NCBI GenBank assembly: GCA_001600635.1
Contig: BCKL01000017.1
Span: 328,003-392,002, forward strand
DNA: 64,000 nt
Direction of reading: 5' to 3'
Origin: Leucosporidium creatinivorum
Taxonomy: Eukaryota; Basidiomycota; Microbotryomycetes; Leucosporidiales; Leucosporidiaceae
The translations under genes were made by a program, and so were the position numbers. Shown in pieces: positions 1 through 15,600 of this stretch (positions within the stretch are counted from its first letter, which is position 1; each line of letters opens with the position of its first letter). The notes beneath the pieces are model-generated. The model was given only the letters and a program-made list of their open reading frames with translations. It was not told the DNA's origin and searched no databases.

Positions 1-2067
1 AGGCCCTGTTCGTGTGTAGAGGCGACGAGGGGGTCAGCGTCAGCGAGGGAGGAGAAGGAGGGAGCAGAGGAGAGGGGGAGAGGAAGCAGGACGAACGCCG
101 AAGATGCCAATGAGGATGAAGAACCCCAGCTCGAAGAAGTGCCAATCGCGGTCGAAGTGGACTTGGAAGAGGACGAGCTTGCCTGTTCGGTAGGGGTTCA
201 TGGCCTGATGCCATCACCGACGCTGATCAGCTTGGCTCGGCGGGGCGGGAGGGAGAGCAGAGAGAAAGAACGAACGGAGAGAACGACGGTAGCGATCAAA
301 GCACAGAAGAAGGAGCGCCACATGGTTTTGATGGGAAAGTTGATGGTCATTTCCTGTTGTAGGCGGGCGAAGCGAGTCGGCGAATGATTTAGCTCGGTCG
401 CCCGTCGAGAGAGCACAGACGAGAAGGGACTCACCTCCAGCGAGAACAGTACACCACCTATGGGACTTCCAAACGCGACAGCTACACCAGCAGCAGACGC
501 GGCGGTGACGATCTCGCGCATCTTGGCTGGTTCGGCGACAATGTTTAGCTTGCTCCCTCGCCATCTCGGGTCGTGAAAGCGAAGACGGGGACCGCACCTT
601 TACTCCTCGAGAACCTCTTGAACTGCCCCGCCACGACGTTACCAATCGCGCTGGCGACATGGACCGAAGGGCCTTCCTTGCCGACCGACAGTCCCGAGGC
701 GATGGCGATGGGCTGGTTCAGATCCGCTCGGCATCAGCATCCTCCTTCTCTCATCCCTCAAGCCGAGCGCGCAAGATTGAAACGATCAACTCACCAAAGT
801 GACCGACTTGATGACCATCGTCTGAAACGACAAGAAGCCCTTGATGATGAAGCCCGCGAGGATGCATTTGATCTCGGAGATACCCGAGCCGGCGGCGTAG
901 GGGGCGTGGGATTTGACGATGTAGCCGCAAGTGAAGGCGAAGAGGCCCTGTGTGGCGTCGGCGGGTGAGGGGAGGGGGTTCAGCTCGGCGCTCTCGGTCT
1001 TAGCTTTCCTACTTTTACGCCTACGGCTGAACGCAGCGAGGTACACGAGAGGGACGAAGAGCAAGACTCACCGCCATCCCCACATAAACCAACCACTGCA
1101 CCCCGACCCACTGTGTCCATTCCTGCCAGTCTTCGCACCCTCCTCCAGCGCCCTCCTCGACCATCTCCCAACAACAGAACTTGCGGTTCAGCCACCATCC
1201 CTGAGTGCAGTAGCCTAGTTTGAGGTCGGAGAGCCAGGCGGTGATGATGGACATAAGGGCGGCGTTGAGGCCTATGAAGGCGCCTGCAAGGGGCGGGGAG
1301 GGGAGGGAGGTTAGCAAAGCGGCGAGGAGGGTCGTGAGCTGCAAGAGGGTCGAGCGAGGGTTCTGTAGTCGACCTCTTGTCGGCTACAGCTTCTCCATCT
1401 CTTCTATCTCAGCCGTACTAGCTCGTCTCGGCGCTCCAGCTCGGTCCCCCCCCCCCCCCTCCCTCGTTCTCCCTCCCTCTCTCTTCTCTTCTCGCCTCTC
1501 CCCAACCCTCGCCGACGTAGGGAATCACCCAACTCACCAACCACCCCGACAACAAACCAACTCTGCCCCGCATCCACCACCCTCCAAAAGACGGCCCGCG
1601 CTGAGCCTCCAACCGCTCGGTGGTTCGATGCGGCGTCCCTTTGCCGACGGGAGCGTTCATGGAGGGTGTCGTGTAGCCAGTCTGTGTGACGGCGGCGTTA
1701 GCAGGAGGGAAGAAGTAAGAGGAGGGGAAGAGGGGAACGGGGAAGGAGCGGGGAGGGGAAGGGAAGGGAGAGGAGCAGGGGGGACGGACCGATGGTAGTG
1801 AAGTCCTCGTCTGGAGCGTAGCAGCATATGTCAGCTTGGCCTTTGGTTATAGCGCTACAGCCCCGGCGGCCGCCCTCGCTCTGGCCCTTCCGCCAGCACG
1901 CGCCAGCCAGTCGAGAACAGAGCCAACCAGCAGTACCACGCACATCTCCTAGCATCCTCACTCTCCCTATGATCATACTGGAATTGAATAGACGGTCTCC
2001 TCCCCGTCGAGCCGAGGGAAGGGGAAGGGAGATGCTGAGGCGTTAGCTGGTGTGGTCGGGTTGGCAT
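1..2067 (-). CDS. CLC-type chloride channel / Cl-/H+ antiporter (5' part; C-terminal part off the left edge)
   Basis: Voltage-gated chloride channel family (yeast Gef1 type), an integral membrane protein expected in Golgi/endosomal or vacuolar membranes. Read right to left, the exons give the N-terminal DEDFTTIDW motif typical of fungal CLCs (about 1790-1811, then 1676-1550). Next come an exon with '[14 protein letters not shown]' (about 1070-1290), 'GSGISEIK' (family GSGIPE, anion site; about 800-970), '[12 protein letters not shown]' with the gating glutamate (about 640-720), '[12 protein letters not shown]' (about 450-510) and '[10 protein letters not shown]' (about 105-200). A further acceptor lies at about position 6, so the next exon and the CBS-domain end are outside the window. 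At least seven short introns are present, the leftmost with a GTTCGT donor. The start at 2067 (MPTRPHQL) is a guess: the first exon is not conserved. Family call is secure; organelle is inference. Confidence 0.9.
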
Positions 2068-2559
2068 CGCGCTCGTGTTAGCCCTTTTGAGACCGAGCGA
2101 GCAGGCGTGTTTTACTGAGAGTGATAAGACGGCGCGGACGAGGAGATGAGACAAGAGAAAGCGGGGAGAAACGAGGAAAGAGGTGCAAGAGGTGGAGCGC
2201 GTCTCGCCAGCTGGAAGCTGCAAGGTCAAGCGCGCATGTGCTCAGTTATCTCGCTACAGCTGTGTGAGCTCACGCTTGAGGTGAGCACTCCTTTTGACAA
2301 ATCTCGGCTCAGCAGAGCTTTGGCATGAGATCTGGGCCCTCACGAGCGACTTCGGCGCAAAAGGGTTCGCCGAGCAGCTCTCTCCACTGTCCCTCGCCGT
2401 TAAGGACCGCTAAGAACACTGGGATACAACAACTTGGAACTATGCACCACTACTACTACTACTACATCACTGACCACACACCAGCATCATTCGTATATCC
2501 TTCCTCCTCGCTCTCGCCTCGCCTTCTCCCTCTCATTTCCTCAGCCCCGAGCCCTCAGC
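2068..2559. other. Gap between the CLC gene and the next gene
   Basis: Upstream flank of the CLC gene and downstream flank of the gene ending at 2560. It holds a CTACAGCTGTGTGAG stretch near 2254 and a short (CTA)n run at about 2448-2466. No coding region is convincing here. Confidence 0.5.
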
Positions 2560-3777
2560 TCACCCATCCAAATCCATCCCCTCCACCCCCCTCTCCACAT
2601 CCCCTACCTCTTCCTCACGCATCCCCAAATCCGCCTCCCTCTCCTCCCTCTCCTGCGCTCTGCGAAAGTCGTCCAACTCCTCGGCCCTCTTGGCTCGCCG
2701 TCGCTCCCGTTCTTGCTCTGCTGCTGTAGGTGGAGGGGATGCTGGAGTGGAGGGAAAGAGGAGGGGGCGGTAGAGGATGAGGGAGCCGGCTTGGGAGTGG
2801 GATTGGGTTCGGGCGGAGAGGAGCGAGGGAGGGAGAGGGGAGGGTGGGAAGGCTCCTCCTTTTGCTTGTGCGAGGAGGGTGGGGTGTAGTTCTAGGGAGG
2901 CCCCTCCTGCTGGGGAAGATGCTGGTGGTGCGGGTGGTGGAGCGGGATCGTCTTCATCGTCCGAGAGGGAGGCGATGTAGATGCGGTGGGGGGAGAGGTC
3001 GTATGAGCCGCGGGAGGGGAGCATGTCCGCGTCTTCCTCCAGCGTTACTTCCATCTCCATCCCCGTCCCCATCCCCATCGCCTCGTCCGACATGCCAACG
3101 TCCAGATCCTGAGCGTCTGCGCCGAGCTGCAATCCCAATCCGAATCCTTCGGCGGGCGCAGGGGGGGCAAAGCCCAGGGATTGAGGACTTGGAGTCGGTT
3201 CGAGGTTGACGACGGTGGGAGGGAAAGAGGCCGAGAGGTGCGAAGGACCTTGTTGTAATGGCGGAGTCGTGGGTTCGGCCGAGAAGGAAGGAGAAGGGGC
3301 GGGGACCGCCAGAGTCGGATAAGGGGAAGGCTGGGGGATGTCGAGGCTGGGTGGTAATGTCGGTAATGGCCCCCCATTGGGCGAGAGGGGGTTAACCAGA
3401 CTGAGCTTCCCAAACGCCTCATAATCGGGCTCCTTCTTCCTCCTCCTCTTGTTGCCCTCTCTTTCCAACCCCTCTGCCAATCCTTTTGCCCACTGTTCAT
3501 CTACAACACTAGCTCCTACTCGTTCATCGGGACTAGTCGCCTCTGTGATAGCCTCCAAGCCGGTTAAAGGTCGTTTGAGTCTTGGACGAGAGTTGGCATT
3601 GGTATGAGGAGGGAATGGGGGAGGAGCGAGTAGAGGAGGGGAAGGGAGTAAAGTAGAGGGAGTTGTAGGGAAGGGTGTGGTGGGAGGTGCTGCTGGTGGT
3701 GGAGGAGGGGATAATAGTAGGGAAGAGGCAGGGGAAGGGGAAGGGTGTGGAGAGCCTTGTTGTTGTTGAGGGTGCAT
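2560..3777 (-). CDS. Pro/Ser-rich protein of unknown function, probably nuclear
   Basis: One open frame of about 405 codons. I chose the ATG at 3777 (MHPQQQQGS) rather than an in-frame ATG 51 codons upstream, because the upstream part is Leu/Ser-rich without signal-peptide order and looks like leader sequence. The protein is mostly disordered: Pro/Ser/Thr-rich blocks, a basic patch 'NKRRRKKEPDYEAFGKL' that could be a nuclear localisation signal, a short acidic segment 'RIYIASLSDDEDDP', and a charged C-terminal helix rich in Arg/Glu ending GMDLDG. 'KRPLTGLEAI' near the first third looks conserved in style, but I do not recognise a family. It is divergent from the TBC gene at 4179 with about 400 bases between the starts. 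Coding status rests on the long frame in codon-biased sequence; function unknown. Confidence 0.6.
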   Translation of the reverse strand: MHPQQQQGSPHPSPSPASSLLLSPPPPPAAPPTTPFPTTPSTLLPSPPLLAPPPFPPHTNANSRPRLKRPLTGLEAITEATSPDERVGASVVDEQWAKGLAEGLEREGNKRRRKKEPDYEAFGKLSLVNPLSPNGGPLPTLPPSLDIPQPSPYPTLAVPAPSPSFSAEPTTPPLQQGPSHLSASFPPTVVNLEPTPSPQSLGFAPPAPAEGFGLGLQLGADAQDLDVGMSDEAMGMGTGMEMEVTLEEDADMLPSRGSYDLSPHRIYIASLSDDEDDPAPPPAPPASSPAGGASLELHPTLLAQAKGGAFPPSPLPPSLLSARTQSHSQAGSLILYRPLLFPSTPASPPPTAAEQERERRRAKRAEELDDFRRAQEREEREADLGMREEEVGDVERGVEGMDLDG

Positions 3778-4178
3778 TTGGGCGTAGGACTGATGAGCTA
3801 CAGATACGGGAAACTGTAGGACGATAGCCCCCGACGGTTGGACGGCGGCGACGAGACGAGTTGAAGCAGAGCAGAGCAGAGCAGGACGAGGTAAGAGGGA
3901 GAGATGCGAGAGAGAGCTGCGAAATAACAAGTGAAGTTCTAAGGGGGTAAGAGATGAAAGGGTACAGAATTGATACCAGTCTATTAGAGCTTTTAATCCA
4001 CTCTATTCAGTCGCTAATCTCTACTTTCTAGCTGCTAAGGAGGTGGTCGCCCCTCCTCGTCCCGCTCAGCTCTCCCGGCTCTAAGTCTCTCTCTCTCTTC
4101 CATCTCTACACCTCGTCTTCTTCTCCTCGACCTCGGCAGCTGTACCTCATCAGCTCTTACATAGAGGACGACTCTCAA
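3778..4178. promoter_or_regulatory. Divergent promoter region
   Basis: About 400 bases between the start of the Pro/Ser-rich gene (-) and the TBC gene (+). CTACAG and CTGTAG both occur at 3798-3830. The part before 4179 is pyrimidine-rich (CTCTCTCTCTTCC), as is common before fungal starts. No specific factor site can be named. Confidence 0.4.
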
Positions 4179-8418
<4,240 letters not shown>

Positions 8419-8856
8419 ATTTCGGCTGCGGGGGTTTAGGCCATTGGCGATCATTAGTCTCGTTTGTACGTAGCTGCATTCTTATCATCTCATTCTTCAC
8501 GGGATCACTTCTCCGAAGCGGTCAGGCGAGACTGCTGTCGAGTCTGCCAGCGTGGAGAGGCGACCTCGCTACCTCGGTGCTCAGCTCGACGCGCTCGTGT
8601 GGGCAACTTAGACATCCGAGAACCTCTCGGCCCCGAGTAGTGAGTCTGACTGCCTCTTACAGATGTCTCTACAGCTCGGTCCGACCGGTACCTCCACCCA
8701 ATCCCCGTTTTTACCTCCGTATCAGCGGGAGCCAGGCTTTTCCAACCTCGGTCGATCACTCCCGTTGCTGCCCAAGCTTTCTCCCCTTCGACTTTCTCGC
8801 GTTTGCGCGTTCTGCTTTTTGCCTTCTTGCATCTCACTTCTACTATTATACCGACC
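8419..8856. other. Intergenic: TBC gene to first Cys-rich gene
   Basis: Holds the 3' flank of the TBC gene and the promoter of the Cys-rich gene at 8857. TCTCTACAGCTCGG occurs near 8670, and a CT-rich leader ending CTACTATTATACCGACC lies just before the ATG. No gene seen. Confidence 0.45.
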
Positions 8857-10232
8857 ATGCTCTTCCAAGTCTGCGCATCACTCGTCGCCCTCGCTGCTCT
8901 GGCTCAGGCTCTCCCCGCCGAGCTGGAGAAACGAGGTGAGCTCTGCAGCTGGTTGTCGGTTGCGCAACATAGCTGACGCCGTTCTTCACCAGTTGGATGC
9001 CCTCGCGGCTCTGTCGCTACTAGCACTTGTCAGCCGTTCTACTCCTCCCCCGCCGTGGTCCGAAGCTGACTTTCGCCGAAACAGCTCCCCTCCTCTGCAC
9101 CCCATGCACTCAGCTCTTCGGCCAGGGAGTTGCGTTGTGTACCACCACTGCACCAACTGCTTGGTGAGCTTTCATCTTGACTCTACCGCTGCTCCTCGCT
9201 GATCTTCGTACGCTCTCCCCAGCTCGGCGCCATACTTTCTGAAGAGCGGCGGACGCGGAGGTGCTGTCTGTGTGACCGATTGCGGCTCGGGATTATTTGG
9301 AGTCACCAAGGCGCCTCGTACCTGCAACACTTGTACCGTCAAGTACGGCTTGCAAGCCCTGCGCTGCGACGAGACGGGCATTCTCGCTTGGTGAGCTCGG
9401 CTTTCGCTCTAACAGATCACGACGGCACGCTCACAAGTTCTCATCAACAGCAAGGGACGTTATAAGCTCTACAATGGAGTTTGCTCTTTGTCATGCCCAG
9501 CCAACACGTATGCAACATCAAGTGAGCTTTCACGCCGAAGGCAAGCTCGGCGCACGCTGACCCTCCCCTCACAGGCACTTGCACGCCCTGCAGCGACCCC
9601 AACGCTCTCACATGTAATGCTGAGGCTTCCCTCAGCTGCGTGAGCGGTCAGATGGTCACGCTCGGCATCTGCGCCGCTCCCGTGAACGGTCCTTACGCCC
9701 AACTCCGCGACTTCGAGCTCGCGACGAGCTCCCCCTACTACACGGACCTCCCCAACACGACACCAGGCCAATGCGCTGCTTACTGCGCCGCCAACGGCAT
9801 TCCCTACTCCAAGACGGCCGGCGACTTTGCGCCTGGCGCCAACCGCTTCTGCATGTGCAAAACCGCTTCGCCCGACGAGGTCGTCTACCCCGCCAACGAG
9901 CTCATCTACGACGGCTTTCCCGCCTACCTCATGGTCCCAGGGCAGACCTGCGCCGAGATCAAGCCGACAGTGCGCGACGTTTGTGAGTCGGTGGATGAGC
10001 TGGGTTCGGCGCTAGGCTCGGTGCACCCGAAGACTATTGCTGACTCGGGTACATGACACAGGGCAATCTTACGTCGACGAGAGGTGTGTTGATATCGTCT
10101 TCACTGCCAACGTCTGTGCCCGTAAGCGATCTTTTTCCTCTCTTCTACGCACTCTTCTCGAGACCTTCGCCGAGCGTTTCTCGCTGACGTCGACTTCGCA
10201 CAGGCGCCGACAATGGAGGATCTTGCTACTAG
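8857..10232 (+). CDS. Secreted Cys-rich repeat protein A
   Basis: Exon 1 (8857-8935) encodes a signal peptide, 'MLFQVCASLVALAALAQA', followed by ELEKR, a Kex2-like Lys-Arg site. The next exons carry furin-like/growth-factor-receptor style Cys modules: CTPCTQLFGQGVALC, APRTCNTCTVKYGLQALRC, SRTCTPCSDPNALTC. The last third (from about 9640) is a different Cys domain with 'CAAYCAANGIPYSKTAGDF' and 'ANRFCMC', reminiscent of WSC/apple-type lectin-like domains. It ends with the tail RADNGGSCY-stop at 10230-10232. Total about 310 residues, eight or more introns. Several introns split a Cys codon after TG, the same place as in the related genes at 10771 and 50703. The tail matches that of the 50703 gene (RVDNGQPCY). 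Secretion is well supported; the role (wall, adhesion or metal binding) is unknown. Small internal exons are approximate. Confidence 0.8.
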
Positions 10233-10770
10233 ACAGGTTTTGGTGTTTGATGAGATGTAATTTGTAGCAGGCTGCGATCCAATGTGCCAAGGACTCTTGC
10301 GCTGCGAACGACAGGCGAGAGCCCAAGACCTCGGCGATGAGAGAGGGTCAGTCCGCGCCGAGCAAGGGTTCGCTTGGCCTGTTGGGTGAGTTGGCCGTAT
10401 GAAGACCTGGGCACGTGTTGTATCAGCGAGCAGGCTTCGTCCAGCCCCTCGCTTCTGCTCGCCGAGCCTGCGTTGCCGAAAGCTTCTTCGCCGAAGGGGT
10501 CGCTTCCTTCCCGCTTCTCCGTCGAAGGAGGTCTGGCTTCCGACCTTGTGGGTTACGCCAATAAGGACCTTCCCGTTTCGCTGGGTCACCATGCGGCACC
10601 TGTAACAAGGTTCAAATCCGGACCCTCTCCGAAGAATGGCCTCGCCCGGCCGATCTCGACCGATCTTCCAACTTCCTCGGTCGATTTTCTTGCTTTCCTT
10701 CTCTGTTGAGCTTCTCTCCATCTCTTTCCTCCCTTCTCCTCACTTGTTCTTCATACACTCAACGCCCAAC
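10233..10770. other. Intergenic between the two tandem Cys-rich genes
   Basis: About 540 bases, presumably the 3' flank of gene A and the promoter of gene B. CGCCGA/TCGGCG elements recur (for example CTCGCCGAGCCTG near 10459 and TTCGCCGAAGGGG near 10488). A B-box-like GGTTCAAATCC at about 10611 does not fold as a tRNA arm. The last 80 bases are CT-rich leader. Confidence 0.45.
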
Positions 10771-12349
10771 ATGCTCCTTCGCCTCGTTTCGACGACACTT
10801 GCACTCTCGGCTCTCGCTGCTGCTCTCCCCACCGCCGACTTTGAGAAGCGTGCTGGTACGCTCTTCACTACTATCTTAAGCTTCCGTAGGCCTCAGGACT
10901 GACCTAACACTTCCAAAGGTACCCCTCGTACTTGCGCTGCAGGCCAATACTTCTTGAGTAGGCGCTTTGTGCCGTCGTCGCCGAGCTTCTCGCTGACTTG
11001 ATGTCCCTATCAGACTCCAAGTGTGTTTCATGCTCCACTCTCGACGCGGATGCTAGTGCTTGCAGCGCTGTCGCCGGAGTGACTGCTTGGTGAGTCACTA
11101 CAAGGCCGAATTCTCATCGCCGAGGCTGAACCTCCCAACTGCTACGTCGTTCCAACCCGCACAGCTCGACCAAGTACCTTACCCCAAGTGGAAAGTGCTC
11201 CGATCCATGCCCAGCTGGAACGTACATCAACGGTAAGTTTGCCAATCGTCGTGAGGTTCGACCGAGCTCGGCGCTGATTTTGGCTCGCAGGCAAGATCTG
11301 CTCTCCATGCTCCGCCCTCTTCACCGGCGCCGCGGAGTGCACTGCTAGTGCAGCAACGGCTTGCGCTGCACCCTACTACCTCAGCGCTGGAGCTTGCGTT
11401 TCGACGTGCCCCTCCGCTTCTTACGGGGCCTCCACCGCTCCTCGAGCCTGCAAGACGTGCTCCTCGGCCTTTGGCTTAAACGCCGGTACATGCACAGAGT
11501 CCGCTATCCTCACCTGGTAAGTTCAATATCTTGTCTGCCGCTCTTGTCGAGTTGCAAGACGAACGCCGAGGCTGACGCCAAGCTTTCGTGCAGCCGAGGA
11601 AGGACCCACGTCTCGAGCGACAAGAAGTCATGCGTCGGATCCTGCGTGACCGGCACCTTCGTCGAACCAACCACCAACACCTGCACCTCCTGCGCCTCTC
11701 TCGACCAGAACGCCCTCACCTGCTCGGCGACCAAAGTCCTCACCTGCAAGGACGGATTCAACCCCGCCGGCGCCACCTGCGTCGCCTCCACCCCCATCCT
11801 CACATCTCGTGTACTTTCTCGCTCTGTTGACCTGGGGCTCGTGATGGCATACGCCCCTCTCGCCACCAGCACAGCGGCCAGGGACCTCACCGAGTTCGGC
11901 TGCTATTCATTCTGTGCTGCTCAGCCTGGATGTGAGTCATTGTTCGGCGAGCTGGTCTCTCATACTAACTGCTCTCTTCCTACCCTCTCCTCCTACTCTC
12001 TCCTCCTACCCTCTCTTCTTCTCTCCTCCAACCTTCTCCTCCTACTCCGCTGCCTCTCCCCCTCACAGTCGCCGATCAAGGCTACAGCTTCGTCTACCTT
12101 GCAGACAATCTGTGTACTTGCCCTACCTCGTTCTACACCCACCCGGAGCCCGTCTACAAGGCCAACACCGTCATCGTGTGGGACTCGTTCCCCGACGATA
12201 TGGGAATGCCCGGAATGGGCTTCGAATTCCCCCCTACTCCTCCCTGTGAGAACGCCTACTGGAACGGCGGACAGTGTGAGGCAATCCAGTACACCTCGGA
12301 CGGAGCTTGCTTCCTCACTGGAACCAGCACTCCCTGCCGAAAGCCTTAA
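10771..12349 (+). CDS. Secreted Cys-rich repeat protein B
   Basis: The start at 10771 opens a clean signal peptide (MLLRLVSTTLALSALAAA) followed by FEKR, a Kex2-like site, the same plan as gene A. Repeats follow in separate exons: 'CVSCSTLDADASACSAVAG', CSPCSALFTGAAEC, CKTCSSAFGLNAGTC, CTSCASLDQNALTC. The C-terminal domain has LTEFGCYSFCAAQPGC and LADNLCTC, then a tail ending TSTPCRKP-stop (12347-12349) that differs from the CY tail of gene A. About 330 residues. Introns again interrupt TG|C of a repeat Cys codon (for example at about 11091 and 11516). A tandem, same-strand neighbour of gene A with a shared architecture points to local duplication followed by strong divergence. Function unknown; probably cell surface or secreted. 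Confidence 0.8.
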
Positions 12350-12667
12350 AGAACGTTCGCCGAGCTCGGCGATGTCTAGCCGGAGCCTTATGCCTCCCTA
12401 CTCCCTCCCACTACCCCTCATACCCTTATTGGTCTAATTGCGACGCTTTCCATGTACCCTGTGTAGCACTACTTTGCAAGAAGCCCATTCCTTGCCCACT
12501 TTCAGAGCAGTCCTCGCTTCGGCGAAGGCTCCGAGCACTCGCTTCTCTCGACCATTCACATCGCCGATCACGAGTCGCGAAAGAGAGGAGAAGCCTGTTG
12601 CTAGGTATGTACAGCTGCTACGGAACAACGACACTGCTATCGAGTTTCTTGGGTTCGAGTGGTCCGC
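12350..12667. other. Convergent 3' flanks of Cys-rich gene B and the UBR1-like gene
   Basis: About 320 bases between two stop codons. It contains the palindromic stretch TTCGCCGAGCTCGGCGATG near 12357. Nothing coding is convincing. No hairpin plus T-run terminator is expected for a Pol II gene. Confidence 0.45.
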
Positions 12668-15600
12668 TCAGAGCGAGCTCCATCCTCCCTGCGAGTGAGG
12701 GGAAATGGGTCAGCGAGCTCACGAGGGTCGGAGGCCCCCGGAGAGAGCCTTCAGACGTACATGGTCCGTCATCGCATCCAATTTGCGCGCGACGAATGTC
12801 GGGATGCCATGCGAGAGCCAAGTCTTGCGAATCTCGTCGTATCGGCCGGGATGCAAGAACTGAGGGAATTGGTTGCGACCTCGTCTGTGGGGGCAGAGAA
12901 AGAGAGTCAGTTGACTTCGACAAAGAGGAAGAGGAGAGACCGCGACTCACCGTCCGCCGATGTCGACTTCGCCATGCGAGTCGAGGTAAGGAGGAGTCGA
13001 GAAGGTGCCCTTGTCGGTGTAGAGGTAGAGGACCGAGTTGCGCTTGATGAGGAAGTAGATGCCGATCGAGCCGCCGCAGCTGTTTGTATAGAGCGATGGA
13101 GAAAGGAAGGGAATGAAGCGAGAGCGAGGCGAAAGGTCAGCTCCCAACGACGGCGGAGCGAGGAAGAGGAGACCTAAACTCACGTCCACATGTGCATGTT
13201 GCACTCGCCATGCTGCGCCTCATCCTCGCTGTCCATGCAGCAGAAGCTCTGCGAGCAGACGATTTGACCGCAGAAGAGGCAGAGCGCTGGGTCGGCGGGC
13301 ACCTGGTTGCATCGCTCGCACTTGCGCTGTAGGCTCTCCGCCGCGAGAGTGTCGAGTTGTTGAGGCAGACCGATGAGCTCGTAGATGGCGGGGTGCTGGA
13401 GAGGTGGGCATGAGGAGAGGATCGACTCGGGGAGTGCGAGAGGAAGAGAGGTATGAGGGTCGATCGAGTCGGGCGCAGGGTTGGCGAGGTTTTGTCGCCA
13501 GCCGGGGATGGAATCGCGAAGGGCGAGGATGTGCGCCTGGATGGCGGCGACGGTGGGAGTGAAGCGAGAGACGTCTTGCCGCAGCGAGACCGCAGGCGAG
13601 GGGATGCGGAGGAGGTGCATGAGTCGCGCATACTCGGAGCTGTCGTCCAGGTCGAGGTCGGCGTCGGCGGCCATTGAGTGAGCTTCGGGACCGAAGATGG
13701 TACGGTGAACGATGGCAGCTCGGCGAAGGAAGGGGAGGGTGAACGAGTAGAGGAGCTTGCCCAGCGTCGACGCGCCCGCCTCGCTCTGGATCCCGGTGGC
13801 CGAGGGCGAGACGAAGAAGAGGCGAATGAGAGCGAGTGAGGCGCGCTCTCCCGCGGCCTTGTCGGCGGCGTCTCCCTGGTGCTCGACGACGGTAGTGCTC
13901 GACTCGGCAAGCTTGGAGATGGCGAGGTAGGTGCGCACGAGCTCGGTGTAGAAGGCGAAAGCGACGACGTGGTGGAAGGCGGAGGACATGACGGCAGCCG
14001 CTTCGATGACGGTGGCGAGGGGGTCGAGGGAGAAGAAGTCGCTGTTGCGCTTGTCCGATGCGAAGAGGCCGCCGAGGTGGGGCAGGACAGCCATGGCGGC
14101 GAGATCCTGACTGGCCTCGAGTCCCGTCTGAGCGTGTACGAGGTTGGCGAGGACGAGTAGGAAGCTCTTGAGCATCCTCGATGTAGCATCCGAGACGGCA
14201 TCGACCGCTTCTCCTTGTCCTCGCGAGGCGACCTCCAACGATGAGATGGTGTAGGCGAGCAGTTCGTTGGGGATGAACGAGACGCCGGATCCTCCGTTGA
14301 TTTCCTGCATAAGCGGGTCGAGCACGACGAGTAGTCTCGCCGTCATGAGGGGCTCGCCGCCAGCAAACTCGCTCGGCACCGACGATGGCAAGGTGAGCGA
14401 GATCCTCCACGGCTTGAGTCCCATAACGCCATTCGGTGCTCGAGTTTGGAGGTTGCGTGACTTCTGTTGCGCCTCCTCCACGGCGAGACGAGCGGCTCCT
14501 TGAGCGATGGCGGCGGCGGTCGGGTCCATGGCGAGCTGAGCCCACTCGGCGAGGTCGTGCTGGTCGACGGCGGTGTCGAACGCCTCCGACTCGACGGTGG
14601 CGGGGAGTAGAACGTTACCGAGGCTCTTGCAGAGCGGGCAGATGAACTCGCATCGAGTGGTGTTCTCGGGATGGCAGCGAGTCGGCTGAACGTGATGGCG
14701 CTGCTCGATCGACTTGTAGTAAGTGTCGAAGCAGGCGAGATGCATCATGTGACCGCATGCGGAGGCGACGAGACCCGACTGGGTGTGCTGCGAGGAGAAG
14801 CCCTTGGAGAGACCGTCGCCCGAGTCGTCGTCGGCGTTGACGGCAATCTTCTGCGAGGCGATGCCGAAGGGACGAAGATGGGAGGCGTGGTGGTCGAGGG
14901 AGGAAGGGGTGGCGAGGATCTCCGATTGGTAGTCGGCGTTATCACCCTCGGGCGTGAGGCGAATGATATTGCTCGTCTGGACGAAGGTGAGGGCGCCGAA
15001 TGCTCTCGACGAATCGAGCTCGTCCTGGCAAACGATGCAGCTTCCGAGCGACGGCTTGGTGGCCTCTCCCTCCATCCCTTCGTCCTCCTCCACCTCGTCG
15101 TCCTCATCGTCGACGCTGTCGAGGAACGACTGCTGAGCCTGCGCGAACTGCTTCATGATCGCCGCCTGCCTCGCCTTGGCCGCCAAGCGCTTAGCGTCGA
15201 GCGCCTTGGCGGGGGAAGTCGTATCCTCGACCTTGCGAAGGGCGTTGACTTGCGAGCCGAGGATCTCGTTGAGTCGGTCGAGACACCACTTGGCCTTGTG
15301 GCGAACGGCCTTCATCCGCTCGTCCTCCTCCACCTTGACGAGAAGGTGGATGAGCGTCTCCTCCTGGGGCGGCGAGTCGACCTCCTCCGAGATGGAAGCC
15401 TCGCGAGGAGCGGGGCTGGAGGCGAACGAGGCGAAGGCGGCGGGCGATTCGACGAGGGCGAGCATGCAGAGGTGGAGAGCCTCGTCGACGAGGATTTCGG
15501 AGAAGAGCTCTCCACGCGCTCGGCCTGCACGCATCGAGTAAAAGATGATGCGATGGAGGACGTCGGATCCGAATGATTGGGCGAGGGTAACGAAGGGACC

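Noticed and set aside
10560-10640. tRNA-like B box (GGTTCAAATCC)
   Set aside because: The bases on each side cannot form the five-pair T stem, and no A box or acceptor stem is found at the right distance.
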